13,026 nucleotides of DNA from NCBI GenBank assembly GCA_003024985.2, contig PXIH01S0006150.1; one strand, given 5' to 3'. Positions 1 to 7,935 of the stretch are shown here, piece by piece; the first letter of the stretch is position 1, and every line of letters starts with the position of its first letter. The notes beneath the pieces were generated by a model. That model was not told the origin of the DNA. It did not search any database and was given only the letters and a program-made list of their open reading frames with translations. Made by a program: the position numbers and the translations under genes. The DNA is from Euperipatoides rowelli. Lineage: Eukaryota; Onychophora; Udeonychophora; Euonychophora; Peripatopsidae.

Positions 1-1220
1 TGGTGGAGGGGGGATATTAATTGCCATCAGATCTGTGTCATGCTATCAAGTTCAAACTTATCCTGTGATGGCTGACATTATTAATCAGTTCAAGCTTATT
101 TAATTTTTAGCAATTTATATTTTAAAATATTGCTAGCTTTCTTATCTGTATACAGGAAGCTTCTGGTAAGTGCCCTTAGGATGAAACTTTGGGTTCAGCT
201 TTAAATATTTTATTTTTAAAATATCAATTATGCACTTTTAATGTTAAAATAGAGCCAATATTTATCCCAATTATTACTCCACAAATAATAAACGTACTAT
301 ACTAAGAATGATTCCAACTTGAAATGTATTACCCACCTTCCAAAAGTCAATAGGGCTCATTACCCACCTACTATAAACCTTTCTATGACCCAAGTGTGGT
401 CCATTAACTGTTTCTGTTTCACAGGTTATCATTATGCACATATTTCTGTATGTGCATTGATCAATTGTAAACATTTTTCTATTAAAATTAAGGTTCCAGC
501 TCTTAACTAAATACAAAATGATTTATCCACTCTTTCAAAGGTTAACGATGAGTAATATGTACACATTCTTAAAACTACTCTTTATAGTACAGTCCGTGAA
601 AAAATGATATATATAAACTGTAATGAATGTTAGCAATAAAAGAGATCTCTTTTTTTATTATTGTAGCTGATAGCAGCAACAGTTCTTTAGATTTCAGTTA
701 TGTTGCATATGATAGGTACTCAAGTAAAATAAAAATCTATTCGTGTTCCTTATAATATTTTAACATTTACCATTTATAATCTTTACTTTACAAGAACATA
801 TGCTTACCACACTTATCTCCACCACCATACTTTTTTTTTCTGTTCGTACAATTTTTTAACATTAATATAATTTACTATAATCCAAAGCCTATCTCTAATC
901 GAAAGAAACAAATATAGTAAATCAATTAATATATCTTTTATGCAATAACAATGGGAAATAGATACCTCTTTCGAAAACATTTACAGACTGTGTTATTTAC
1001 ATTAAATGAGAAATGAATTTTAAAAAGGGTAGTACATTCATGTTATTTTGAAAATGTGTAAAATTAAATAATGTAAATCTATTATTACCTATATATGAAT
1101 GAAATTTACCTCATACATGGTGGTTGATAATAATTTTCTGTTCCAACTTCAATTGTAATTTAAAATAATAGGAGAATGTTTTATTTATTTAATATTTGTT
1201 TTTTTTTTTTTAAATTTCAG
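1..1220 (+). other. NANS: Upstream intron of the NANS gene (3' part)
   Basis: This stretch ends in a polypyrimidine run and a TTTCAG acceptor at 1215-1220, directly before the first recognisable exon. I looked for the preceding NANS exon, which should encode the conserved barrel strand and a CTSAYP-like motif, in all three forward frames and did not find it. The short forward frame open over bases 1-75 does not resemble the family. The stretch is AT-rich and low in complexity. The earlier exons must therefore lie to the left of the window. Confidence 0.7.
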
Positions 1221-1487
1221 GAATTTCAAAAAGAATTCCCTGATGTCCCTATAGGGTACTCGGGCCATGAAACTGGCCTAGCAATTAGTTTAGGATCTGT
1301 TTCTATAGGCGCTAAAGTCTTAGAACGCCATATCACTTTGGATAAAAGTTTAAAAGGAAGTGATCATCTGGCATCCCTTGAACCTTATGAACTAAGAGAG
1401 TTGGTGGTGCAATGTCGACTGGTGGAGAGAGCTCTTGGGACCAGAATCAAAGAGATTAGACAGTGTGAATTGCCCACTTATAACAAG
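1221..1487 (+). CDS. NANS: Sialic acid synthase, internal exon with metal-binding histidines
   Basis: This is an internal exon of 89 codons, phase 0 at both ends. Animal sialic acid synthase condenses phosphoenolpyruvate with N-acetylmannosamine-6-phosphate in the cytosol to give N-acetylneuraminate-9-phosphate. The sequence shows PIGYSGHETG at exon residues 10-19 and LERHITLD at 34-41. His16 and His37 are 21 residues apart, the spacing of the two metal-binding histidines in bacterial NeuB (His215 and His236 in the meningococcal enzyme). KGSDH at 45-49, ASLEP at 52-56 and LVERALG at 68-74 also match the family as I remember it. The exon starts after TTTCAG; the first codon is GAA, in frame with no stop. 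The donor is AAG|GTTGGT, weaker than the usual GTAAGT, but the K|L join to the next exon restores the family reading. The frame runs on into the intron to a stop at 1617-1619, so retention would truncate the protein. Confidence 0.95.
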
Positions 1488-1550
1488 GTTGGTATTATTA
1501 CGCTCTACAAATTAAAAAAAAATGTCTATAAAATATTCATCTTCATGATG

Positions 1551-1740
1551 TATAGGGCGTGTCAACAAAAAGAACCAAACAACTCAAAAATTCTCACATT
1601 TTATTATAGAAACAAATAAATACATGCAGTTTTTTTGCTGTTTGATAGAATAACTGTCAAAGTTTTTGGGATGGGCGAGACACAATAATTCTATGTGGGT
1701 ACCCAGGTTTAGTCCAAACACTGAGCATGTCCTGAGTAAC
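1551..1740 (-). mobile_element. Possible Tc1/mariner 3'-end fossil
   Basis: Read on the minus strand, 1740 to 1657 is open for 27 codons and a stop. It begins VTQDMLSVW and continues with an aromatic residue at the position where many arthropod Tc1/mariner transposases have their C-terminal ITPEML..VW..L.YR signature (recalled, not searched). About 100 bp past the stop the strand ends GACACGCCCTATA, which resembles the terminal inverted repeats of such elements next to a TA target (TA at 1551-1552). The opposite terminus is not visible nearby, and the coding part above about 1740 is decayed. This could be a chance resemblance, so I hold it at moderate to low confidence. Confidence 0.4.
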
Positions 1741-2704
1741 AATTAAAGGAATTGTTTTTTTAATGTTTAGACATCTGTGATAATGGTGTCTAGTAGAAAA
1801 TAAATAGCTGAAATATTTAAGTTTTTTTTTAATTAACTCAAGTACAGTGGAATTTAAAAAATAATTAAAATTTTCTCTCAAGAAAACATTTGGTTTTGAC
1901 CCATCAGTGGGACAAAGCATTTTTTTTTTCAGTGTTGAGCTACTTAAGTGGAAATGAATAAATACTCACCGTAATAAAGAGAATACAAATAATTAGATAT
2001 ATGATTGATATCTAGGTAACGCAAACAAAATAAAAAATCTGTAAAATAGATTTTAGGCTAACTATTCTTCTAGTTCTAATGTGATTAATGTAATTTTTTT
2101 TAATTTTTATTTCAGAAAAATGTTAACTTACTTGAGAATTATTTAGTTTTAAAACACACCATACTGTATATTTAAAATAATATATGCTCGTTACATGTCC
2201 GAGATTTTGTACGTTATGCTTGGATATACAACTATTTGTTTTTAATATACAATATAAATTTAAAACTATTGAATGATGGTCTTATAACTAAGAATTATAT
2301 TGTAAACTGATAATTTTGCTATACTATGATGTAATCATTTAGAAATAATTATTTTAATTTACCCTTTGATGACATTTAAATGTAGAAATAAAAGAATGTT
2401 GCCCAGATTTAGACTAAACATTTAGTTTTGTATTATTATTCTTTGTAAACAACTTACGTTTATTTTATCATCACCGCTAAAAGAGCATAATCTAATTCTT
2501 TGTATTGCACATCCATGCTTTGAAAGTGCAGAAATAATTGAGACTGTGACTATGGTTTACAGAAGTTGAATTTCAATCTTTTTTTGTTTCCATTCACTTT
2601 GTGTGTTCTGCATTTTGAAAAAAAAATATGAAACGAGTTAGACGATGAAACAATATCTAAGTCATAAGAAATAATTTTTTTAATAAGTTGTAGAAAATTT
2701 AGGA

Positions 2705-2744
2705 ATGGATTGGACTATGATGTCTTATATACTGTCCGATCCAT
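2705..2744. repeat. 11-bp imperfect inverted repeat (hairpin potential)
   Basis: ATGGATTGGAC at 2705-2715 pairs with GTCCGATCCAT at 2734-2744, with one G-T pair and an 18-nt loop. It sits just upstream of a region of unusually open short frames inside the NANS intron. It may be a terminal or subterminal repeat of an unrecognised element; no function is assigned. Confidence 0.6.
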
Positions 2745-2943
2745 GGTCCAAAGAATTTTTTTTTCCATACTTTTTAATAGTACAGAAATGAGTGACCTGA
2801 GTTTGGTGTCCAAATGCATTTTCGGAAGAAAAAATAATTTCCCTACCCTTGAAATTTTTGTGAATGACATGCAGCTGTGCTATTCATAGTATATTACAAG
2901 ACCACCTTAGAAGAGAATTATTGATTTTCTTATAAGATATTTT

Positions 2944-3170
2944 TTCTCTCTTGTAGAAAATGCAGTTCAGTGCTATCCATTAGCAGATTGGCTAGTCGGA
3001 AAGATCGCATTAAACATGGAAGTGTTGGTGGTGTTAGATGGGATTTTTGTAGTAGAAAAAAATATTTTCACCACAACTTAATGAACCTGTGAAAAAATTA
3101 ATTGAACTACAAGAGTTGTGTCACCAGCTATTGATACTAATTGGATGTGTGACAAACAATTATTTTTAAT
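2944..3170 (+). other. Patch of broken open reading frames, unidentified
   Basis: Inside the NANS intron, several overlapping forward frames stay open longer than their AT-rich surroundings allow by chance. One runs from about 2948 to 3079 and contains CYPLADWLVGKIALN. Another covers most of the same bases and contains RIKHGSVGGVRWDF. A third runs from about 3066 to 3168 and contains NEPVKKLIELQELCHQ. Together they look like a frameshifted coding fossil, perhaps of a transposase, but I recognise no family and none is intact. It follows a TTTTCTCTCTTGTAG acceptor-like string (2942-2956) without being an evident exon. Confidence 0.25.
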
Positions 3171-3258
3171 GATTCAAGCTTAAAATATCCATATGAACAG
3201 AATATCGTAATATACAGTATATTATATTATTGGGTTCTTTATTTTTATTTAGCAAGGG

Positions 3259-3960
3259 ATCAATATGAAAATCATGTATCACTAATATATGCGTTTTCAA
3301 TTCAATATTGCTAATTATCATTCATTAATAAAATTAATTATCAATATGAAATTCATGTATTATCACTTATCAGTAAAACGTTCAATTTCAGTTTGATAAT
3401 GCTAAATATCGATCATTAGTAAATTGTATTATCAATATGAATACATTTTACATTCAATAAATTGCTAAATATCCATCTTTAGTAAAAATGTATTATCGAT
3501 ATGAAAATATGTATCAATATTAAACATACATTTCAGTTCAATTATTAGCAAAATGTATTATCGATATGAAAATCACTTATCAATATCAAGCATACATTTT
3601 CAGTTTGATTTTGATAAATATCAATCATTAATAAAATATATTATCAATATGGAAATCATCAATATTAAACATAGGTACATTTTAGTATTTAAACGTACAT
3701 TTTCATTTCAATATTGCTTACTATCGATCATTAGTGAAATATATCCATATGAAAATCATGTATCAATATCAAACATACATTTTCAGTTTGATTTTGCTAA
3801 ATATCGATCATTAGTTAAAATGTTTTGTACATTTTCAGTTCAATATTGCTGAAATTAAATATCCATCATTAATTAAATTATATTGTCATCGATATTAAAA
3901 TCATGTATCACTTCACATATTTTGGTTCAATATTGTTGATACTATCGTGAATTAAAATGT
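3259..3960. repeat. Degenerate tandem repeat, about 83-bp unit, about 8 copies
   Basis: A module beginning AT(C/T)(A/G)ATATGAAAATCATGTA, continuing ATACATTTTCAGTTTGAT and ending TAAATATCGATCATTAGT recurs through this block. Unit starts fall near 3259, 3340, 3431, 3495, 3560, 3643, 3743 and 3888, so spacings vary from about 64 to 145 bp. The variation reflects deletions and one partial internal duplication. Copies are strongly diverged, implying an old array. It lies in the NANS intron and stops about 20 bp before the TTAA MITE. A 99-codon frame inside it is a by-product of the repetition. Confidence 0.85.
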
Positions 3961-3982
3961 AGGCTATTGTTTTAAAGAAACA

Positions 3983-4307
3983 TTAACCCTTTCCACTCCA
4001 AAGGCGATTCTCAATCGCCAGTTTCAATTTAGTAGTTGCACTCCAAAGTAGATTCTGAATCGCCATTTTCATTTCCTTGTATTTCATAATCAATAATTAT
4101 TATTATATTCAAGTATGCTTCAATTACTATTTTTTTTTTTTAATTTCAAAGACTCAAAATATATTTGTCTTTAATTATCCTAAGAGATTTAAAAAAAAAA
4201 CTGAATTAAAAGAATACTAATCTAATAAAAAAAAAAACGATTTTTCATTTTTATTGTGGAGCTGTAGAAACCAAATTCTCTGAATTCAGTGGAGTGGAAA
4301 GGGTTAA
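3983..4307. mobile_element. piggyBac-type MITE with TTAA target duplication
   Basis: The element is 317 bp (3987-4303) flanked on both sides by TTAA (3983-3986 and 4304-4307). Its ends are perfect 14-bp inverted repeats, CCCTTTCCACTCCA at 3987-4000 and its complement at 4290-4303. TTAA targets and CCC/GGG termini are hallmarks of the piggyBac superfamily. There is no transposase frame, so it would be nonautonomous. Near the left end a CACTCCAAA plus hairpin module occurs twice (from 3994 and 4039), the first with a perfect 7-bp stem GGCGATT-CTC-AATCGCC. The interior is AT-rich. The intact ends suggest a fairly recent insertion into the intron. Confidence 0.85.
4003..4061. repeat. Duplicated subterminal hairpin modules of the MITE
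   Basis: The first module has GGCGATT (4003-4009), a 3-nt loop and AATCGCC (4013-4019). The second, 45 bp further on and also preceded by CACTCCAAA, keeps only GATT (4051-4054) and AATC (4058-4061) of the stem. Its right arm AATCGCC is conserved while the left arm is mutated. In transposons such repeated subterminal sites can bind transposase; that role is inferred here. Confidence 0.7.
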
Positions 4308-4668
4308 AACTAAATAGAAAAATGTGATTCATTTTAAAAAAATGTTTTGGCAAAAAGTTATGTCATTCATTTGTCTAAAAAACACTACATTTCATTTTTT
4401 AAGAAAAAAAAAGTTTATTAATTTCGTTTTTAGCTTATATAGTTATTGTTTAGAATAAAACTATCAGTGCAATTTTAAATAAGCTGTATGCCAGAAATTA
4501 GTTATATCAATATTAAATTTTCATTATTTTTTAACATCCCTATTTACAGTAGCTTTTATCCTCTATGTGAATATTTTTGATAATACTATTCAGATAAAAA
4601 CTTATTTTGAAAAGTAAAGTTTATTATTAGATAATAATAATTTGTGAATTAATATTTTTTTTTTTCAG

Positions 4669-4863
4669 TTGGCTAAAAGTGTAGTGGCAGCTATGAAGAT
4701 TAAAAAAGACACCATTCTGAAAGAGAACATGTTACTGATCAAAGTAGCAGAACCCAAGGGTTGGCCTGCCGAAATATTTTATGACCTTATAGGGAAACAA
4801 GTCAATCGAGATATTGAAGAAGATGAGAGCATTTTAGAAACGGATGTTGTTAACGACAGTTAG
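4669..4863 (+). CDS. NANS: Sialic acid synthase, last exon with SAF domain
   Basis: This terminal exon has 64 codons and a TAG stop at 4861-4863. It starts after a long T-run and TTTCAG, with TTG as its first codon in phase 0. It encodes the C-terminal SAF (antifreeze-like) domain of the NeuB/NANS family: AKSVVAAMKI at residues 2-11, a TILKENML stretch at 15-22, then KVAEPKGWP and the LIGKQV motif near residues 41-46, and an acidic tail EEDESILETDV. In bacterial NeuB this small domain swaps onto the partner subunit and helps to cover the active site. The tail appears a few residues shorter than the human protein as I remember it, which ends in a lysine-rich peptide. All of the domain is present with no frameshift, so the gene looks functional. 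Confidence 0.95.
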   Translation: MAKSVVAAMKIKKDTILKENMLLIKVAEPKGWPAEIFYDLIGKQVNRDIEEDESILETDVVNDS

Positions 4864-4906
4864 GATGTACATTTATGGTACTAATCAAATGGCATTATGA
4901 AAATCA

Positions 4907-4918
4907 AATAAAAATAAA
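4907..4918 (+). promoter_or_regulatory. NANS: Paired AATAAA polyadenylation signals
   Basis: Two adjacent AATAAA hexamers lie 43 and 49 bases past the NANS stop, followed by a GTGGGGAGGGG-type stretch. Position and sequence fit a proximal poly(A) signal for NANS. AATAAA is common by chance in sequence this AT-rich, so support comes mainly from the position. Confidence 0.55.
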
Positions 4919-5115
4919 AAAAAGTGGGGAGGGGTATAACTGTAAAATTCTTCAGTTTATGTTTAGTCTGCATGTAGTACTTGTACCAGAAATCTTTGAA
5001 GTATTTTACAAGATTTAATTTGTGTAATGAATTTGGCCTTAATCAGATCCAATTTTTTTATTAGTGCAGTTACATACCACCAGGGTTTTTGATATTTTCT
5101 AAATTAACTGAATGT

Positions 5116-5121
5116 AATAAA
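5116..5121 (+). promoter_or_regulatory. NANS: Alternative distal AATAAA signal
   Basis: AATAAA followed about 25 bases later by a GT-rich TAAGTTGGTTA string. It could end a longer NANS transcript. Chance occurrence is quite possible here. Confidence 0.35.
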
Positions 5122-5348
5122 CATGTTAAATTATTTATTATAAGTTGGTTATTTAACATAACAATTAAAATATAAGTAACAAAATCTAATTATACACTGA
5201 GGATATGACAAATTTAATAGGAAAACATGCAGATCTAAAATTATTTCACCAGTGATGTCAAAATTTTTCAGCTGTAACTGCTCTTTTAAGTTTTATGATT
5301 TATAATACGTTGAATGAAAAAATAGATTAAAAAAAATATTTTATGAAT

Positions 5349-5652
5349 TTAAGCCTTTCACTCAGGAATTTAAATGTGACAAATCGTAACTTTTTTTTGC
5401 GATCATAAATCAAATACCGGTAATCAATTAATCCCAACATGCTTATGTTCACTATTGTAAAAATTTCATAAAATTTTAAAATCTCACACTCGAAAGTTAT
5501 CCCCGCACCCATCAATACATATTTTAGTAAAGCATGGAAGTAAATTACAAACATGAATGGAAAGGAACAGTGATCTGCTGATTGATCACATGATGTAAAT
5601 TAAAGAGCACAGTAGTGCTACCTACAGATGAGTTTCCGGTTGAAAGGATTAA
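5349..5652. mobile_element. Probable TTAA-flanked piggyBac-type MITE, decayed
   Basis: TTAA at 5349-5352 and 5649-5652 bound a 296-bp segment. The left end reads GCCTTTCACTCAGGAA and the right end, on the complement, TCCTTTCAACCGGAAA. They share CCTTTCA and GGAA at matching positions, so they look like eroded terminal inverted repeats. Near the right end a small perfect hairpin AGCAC-AGTA-GTGCT (5606-5619) recalls the subterminal hairpins of the MITE at 3983-4307, and the length is similar. No transposase frame is present. TTAA is frequent in AT-rich DNA, so the call rests on the paired ends. Confidence 0.45.
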
Positions 5653-6738
5653 AGTTTTATTGTTTTTCTCCCTCATTATTTATTTTCCTCTATTTTTAAG
5701 TTTCATATATTTTATTCAGAAAAAATATTTTCCATTACGGTACATTAAATCCCATTTTGGGTGCAATATGGATTAATATTTTGTGTCGACAATTTTTTTG
5801 TTTTTTTATCAAGATTAATTCTATTGGATTAAATATTTCTGTAATAATCAATTCTTTGCGAGTGATCCTTTTTCCTTGCAAATCATGCTCAATTAGTTAT
5901 TCTATTTACATTTTGGATCAAATTGTTTCAAATACTTAAGTAATTATAAGAAATTCACCGTAGTCCACCATTGTATTAAAAAAAATATGTGCAATTATTA
6001 GAAATAAATGTTGTAGCTATTATTCTCATTTATATATGTATTTCTTATTCAGCTGTTTTTTCACTTCCAAGTTCTAACTACAGACTTAAAATTTATAAAT
6101 AATAATCACCTCCTTATACAAAGGCTCTAGACAGAGCATAATAGTCAATACTATATTTTGTTAATATATGGTAACCGTTACAATTTGCTTAACAGTTTAC
6201 TACTTAATTGAACAGTTTTCTTATAGATACTGCAAACTTTAATGATATTGGTCATAGGTGTGTTGGTTATAGTCAGATAATAAATACAGTGTGTCATTAT
6301 GTATTTTTAAGCCCAGAATTGACTACATTGGCTTTGTGGTCGAGACCTTAATACATAAACTAGCATGTCCAACTGAAATTGTTTGTCAGGCCAAAAAAAA
6401 ATGTGGGCCCTAGATTGACAATATTTGGCTGTAAATGTTTTGATAAAAAAAATTTTAAAAGTTGTATAGACATTTTGTTGACTTCTTTTCAGGTTTGATA
6501 CACTTTTTGTCTGTACGTTTTGATAACAGAAAGGATGAAATTTGATGAGCTTTTTTTTTTTTGCTGCAAACTTCAGAAGGGAAGCAAAAAAAGCTTCAAT
6601 TTGGCGTGTGTTGGACATATCTGAACTAAAGTTATTTCTGTATAACATCAAAATGCAATCGTTTTTCGTCTTTGTTTTATACGGGTTTCTTCTTCACTTC
6701 ATCTTAATACTGTCCATATAGTGAGATTATTATAATCA
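5653..6738. other. Intergenic AT-rich sequence, no recognised feature
   Basis: I see no coding gene or clear repeat here. Around 6301-6651 the base composition is slightly richer in G and C. A 114-codon minus-strand frame there contains MSNTRQIEAFFASLLKF near 6560-6620 but matches no family I know, and its lysine and phenylalanine runs come from A and T tracts. Confidence 0.5.
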
Positions 6739-6767
6739 TTAGCCCTTCCCATTTCAATTATCTATAG
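6739..6767. mobile_element. Possible decayed transposon end, similar to 12830
   Basis: TTAGCCCTTCCCAT followed by TTCAATTATCTA closely matches the sequence starting at 12830 (TTAACCCCTTCCCAT, then ACCAATTTATCCA). They differ by one base in the target and a few substitutions and indels. This suggests two copies of one TTAA-type element family. No partner end is visible near either copy, and the family assignment is inferred. Confidence 0.35.
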
Positions 6768-7288
6768 TTCCGTTATACTCCAAATTATTTAAAAAAAGTG
6801 ATATTCAATTTGGCTACTTATAATCCTTTCACAGACAAATTATGCAGTGGGAAAATTACAAAAATCATAATGTAACACCAATGTTGAGTGAAATTTCTAA
6901 TTGAGAAAAACAGCGTGTCATAAAAGATTTCTTGCAGAATGTTCTAAAAAAAAATGGCAAGCAACACGGTCATTTCCATGTATTTTCGTACTAATGGATT
7001 AATTTAATTCGGCTCTTCTCTTAGCTTAACTCCGAGTTATATTTAACATGAAAGGAAAAAAATATTCAACGGTGCTTTGCTTCCTAGTAAAAGCTCTGTG
7101 AAAAGGACGGGTGCAGAAAGTGAGAAGCTGCTAACATTTGTATATTAAAAAAAAGTTATTTTAATATTTTAAATAGTCTAGTGCCATAATCATATTCTAT
7201 TCATTATTGTAGTTCACAACTACATCAATAGCATATTTTATGACATTGAAATTTAACACTATTCTGTATTTTAATGATGTTTATAAAA
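6768..7288. other. Intergenic AT-rich sequence, no recognised feature
   Basis: Nothing supportable is seen on either strand. Frames are short and interrupted and there is no clear repeat. The stretch may contain the body of the element whose end is at 6739, but no second terminus marks its limit. Confidence 0.5.
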
Positions 7289-7560
7289 TACAGTTAATTC
7301 TTGATTTACGCTGGGGTTTGTTCTTGGAAATCGCCATGAAATCAAAAACTTGTAAATCAAAGAAAATTTTCCGCAGAAAATAATGGAAAGGCTAAGGGTT
7401 GGGGAAACTGGTGGTCGTGAAGGATGAGTGCGGCTACCAACAACTCTGGACGTGTAACGAGATCTGGGTTCGCGAACTACAGGTTCAGCCCAAAATTCTG
7501 AATCCCTTCCGGAAATAATAGCAGCTTTGATTAAACTTCTAAACTCACGAAACACAAAGA
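7289..7560. mobile_element. pogo/Tigger-like element end and internal fragment
   Basis: After a TA dinucleotide (7289-7290) the sequence starts CAGTTAATTCTTGATTTACG and goes on with GGTTTGTTCTTGGAAATCG. This is the layout of pogo/Tigger termini, which begin CAGT, insert at TA and carry a GTTC.TGGAAA segment. TTGATTTAC (7301-7309) and GTAAATCAA (7352-7360) form the subterminal inverted repeat usual in that group. The following bases up to about 7560 are richer in G and C than the surroundings and probably internal element sequence. A 94-codon minus-strand frame there is not a recognisable transposase. The second terminus was not found, so the right limit is approximate. Confidence 0.5.
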
Positions 7561-7734
7561 TGAAGAGCTTTGGTTGTGGTTCAAGATAGAAGAATGTAAA
7601 TATATTCTAAGTCAATTGATATTGTACTAGTTGACCCTAACATTGAACGAATAAAATATGAAAAATATTGAGAATAGTTTGAATAAATGTTTTGTAATTT
7701 GCTCAAATTGACAACTTTTGATCAAACTTAATGA

Positions 7735-7935
7735 TTTTTTTTTTTTAATTAAATTTCCCCGAAGGAAATTTCTGTGTTTATTTACAGTATATACAATAAG
7801 ATATAGAAAAAAAAAAACCAGTGCACACTGATGTCGAAAGAAAACTTACCATTTCCGCACCGGTGCTGCTTAGGATCGAACCTTCGACCCTTTAATGCAT
7901 TAGCTCTAGCAGCCAACACCCTAGACCATTGGAGC
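7735..7935 (-). mobile_element. tRNA-derived SINE, minus strand (copy 1)
   Basis: On the minus strand the head carries an A box, TGGTCTAGGGTGTTGGC (complement of 7912-7928), and a perfect B box, GGTTCGATCC (complement of 7873-7882). Their spacing equals that of a tRNA. The T-arm stem does not pair well, so this is a tRNA relative and not a working tRNA gene. The body includes TTTTCTTTCGACATCAGTG and ends in a run of 12 A (T at 7735-7746 on the plus strand), the expected 3' tail. A second copy with the same body lies at about 10956-11125. An 8-bp-stem hairpin (AAATTTCC/GGAAATTT, 7751-7771) precedes the tail. No clear target duplication was seen. Confidence 0.7.

Larger units (their letters stand above)
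1488..4668 (+). other. NANS: Intron between the last two NANS exons (3181 bp, phase 0)
   Basis: The intron begins GTTGGT and ends with a long T-run and TTTCAG (4653-4668). Both flanking exons are read in phase 0, so joining them keeps the conserved protein in frame. Several repeats sit inside it: a mariner-like end, broken open frames, a tandem repeat and a TTAA MITE. The portions 1741-2704 and 4308-4652 are plain AT-rich sequence in which I see nothing else. Confidence 0.9.
4864..5150 (+). other. NANS: NANS 3' untranslated region and flank
   Basis: The sequence after the stop is non-coding. Close AATAAA signals at 4907-4912 and 4913-4918 would give a very short 3' UTR of roughly 70-80 bases. 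They are followed by a G-rich string near 4923-4936 that could act as the downstream element. A further AATAAA at 5116-5121, with a GT-rich stretch near 5144-5150, offers a longer alternative end. Which is used cannot be decided from sequence alone. Confidence 0.55.

Noticed and set aside
1-75. An open forward frame at the window's left edge as a possible NANS exon
   Set aside because: Its translation does not resemble any part of the NeuB/NANS family and it lacks a suitable donor.
3553-3852. A 99-codon plus-strand frame with an internal peptide repeat
   Set aside because: It lies wholly in the degenerate tandem repeat, and the repeated peptide arises because two copies happen to be 183 bp apart and in phase. 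No start context or family similarity supports it.
3259-3960. A CRISPR array
   Set aside because: The units are long, strongly diverged and uneven with no distinct repeat and spacer parts, and the host is a eukaryote.
6307-6651. A 114-codon minus-strand frame
   Set aside because: I could not match it to any family. Lysine and phenylalanine runs track A and T homopolymers, and there is no splice or poly(A) context. It is mentioned only as unexplained sequence.
7873-7935. A genuine tRNA gene on the minus strand
   Set aside because: The A and B boxes and spacing fit, but the T-arm and acceptor stems do not pair, and a SINE body with an A-tail follows. A SINE head explains it better.
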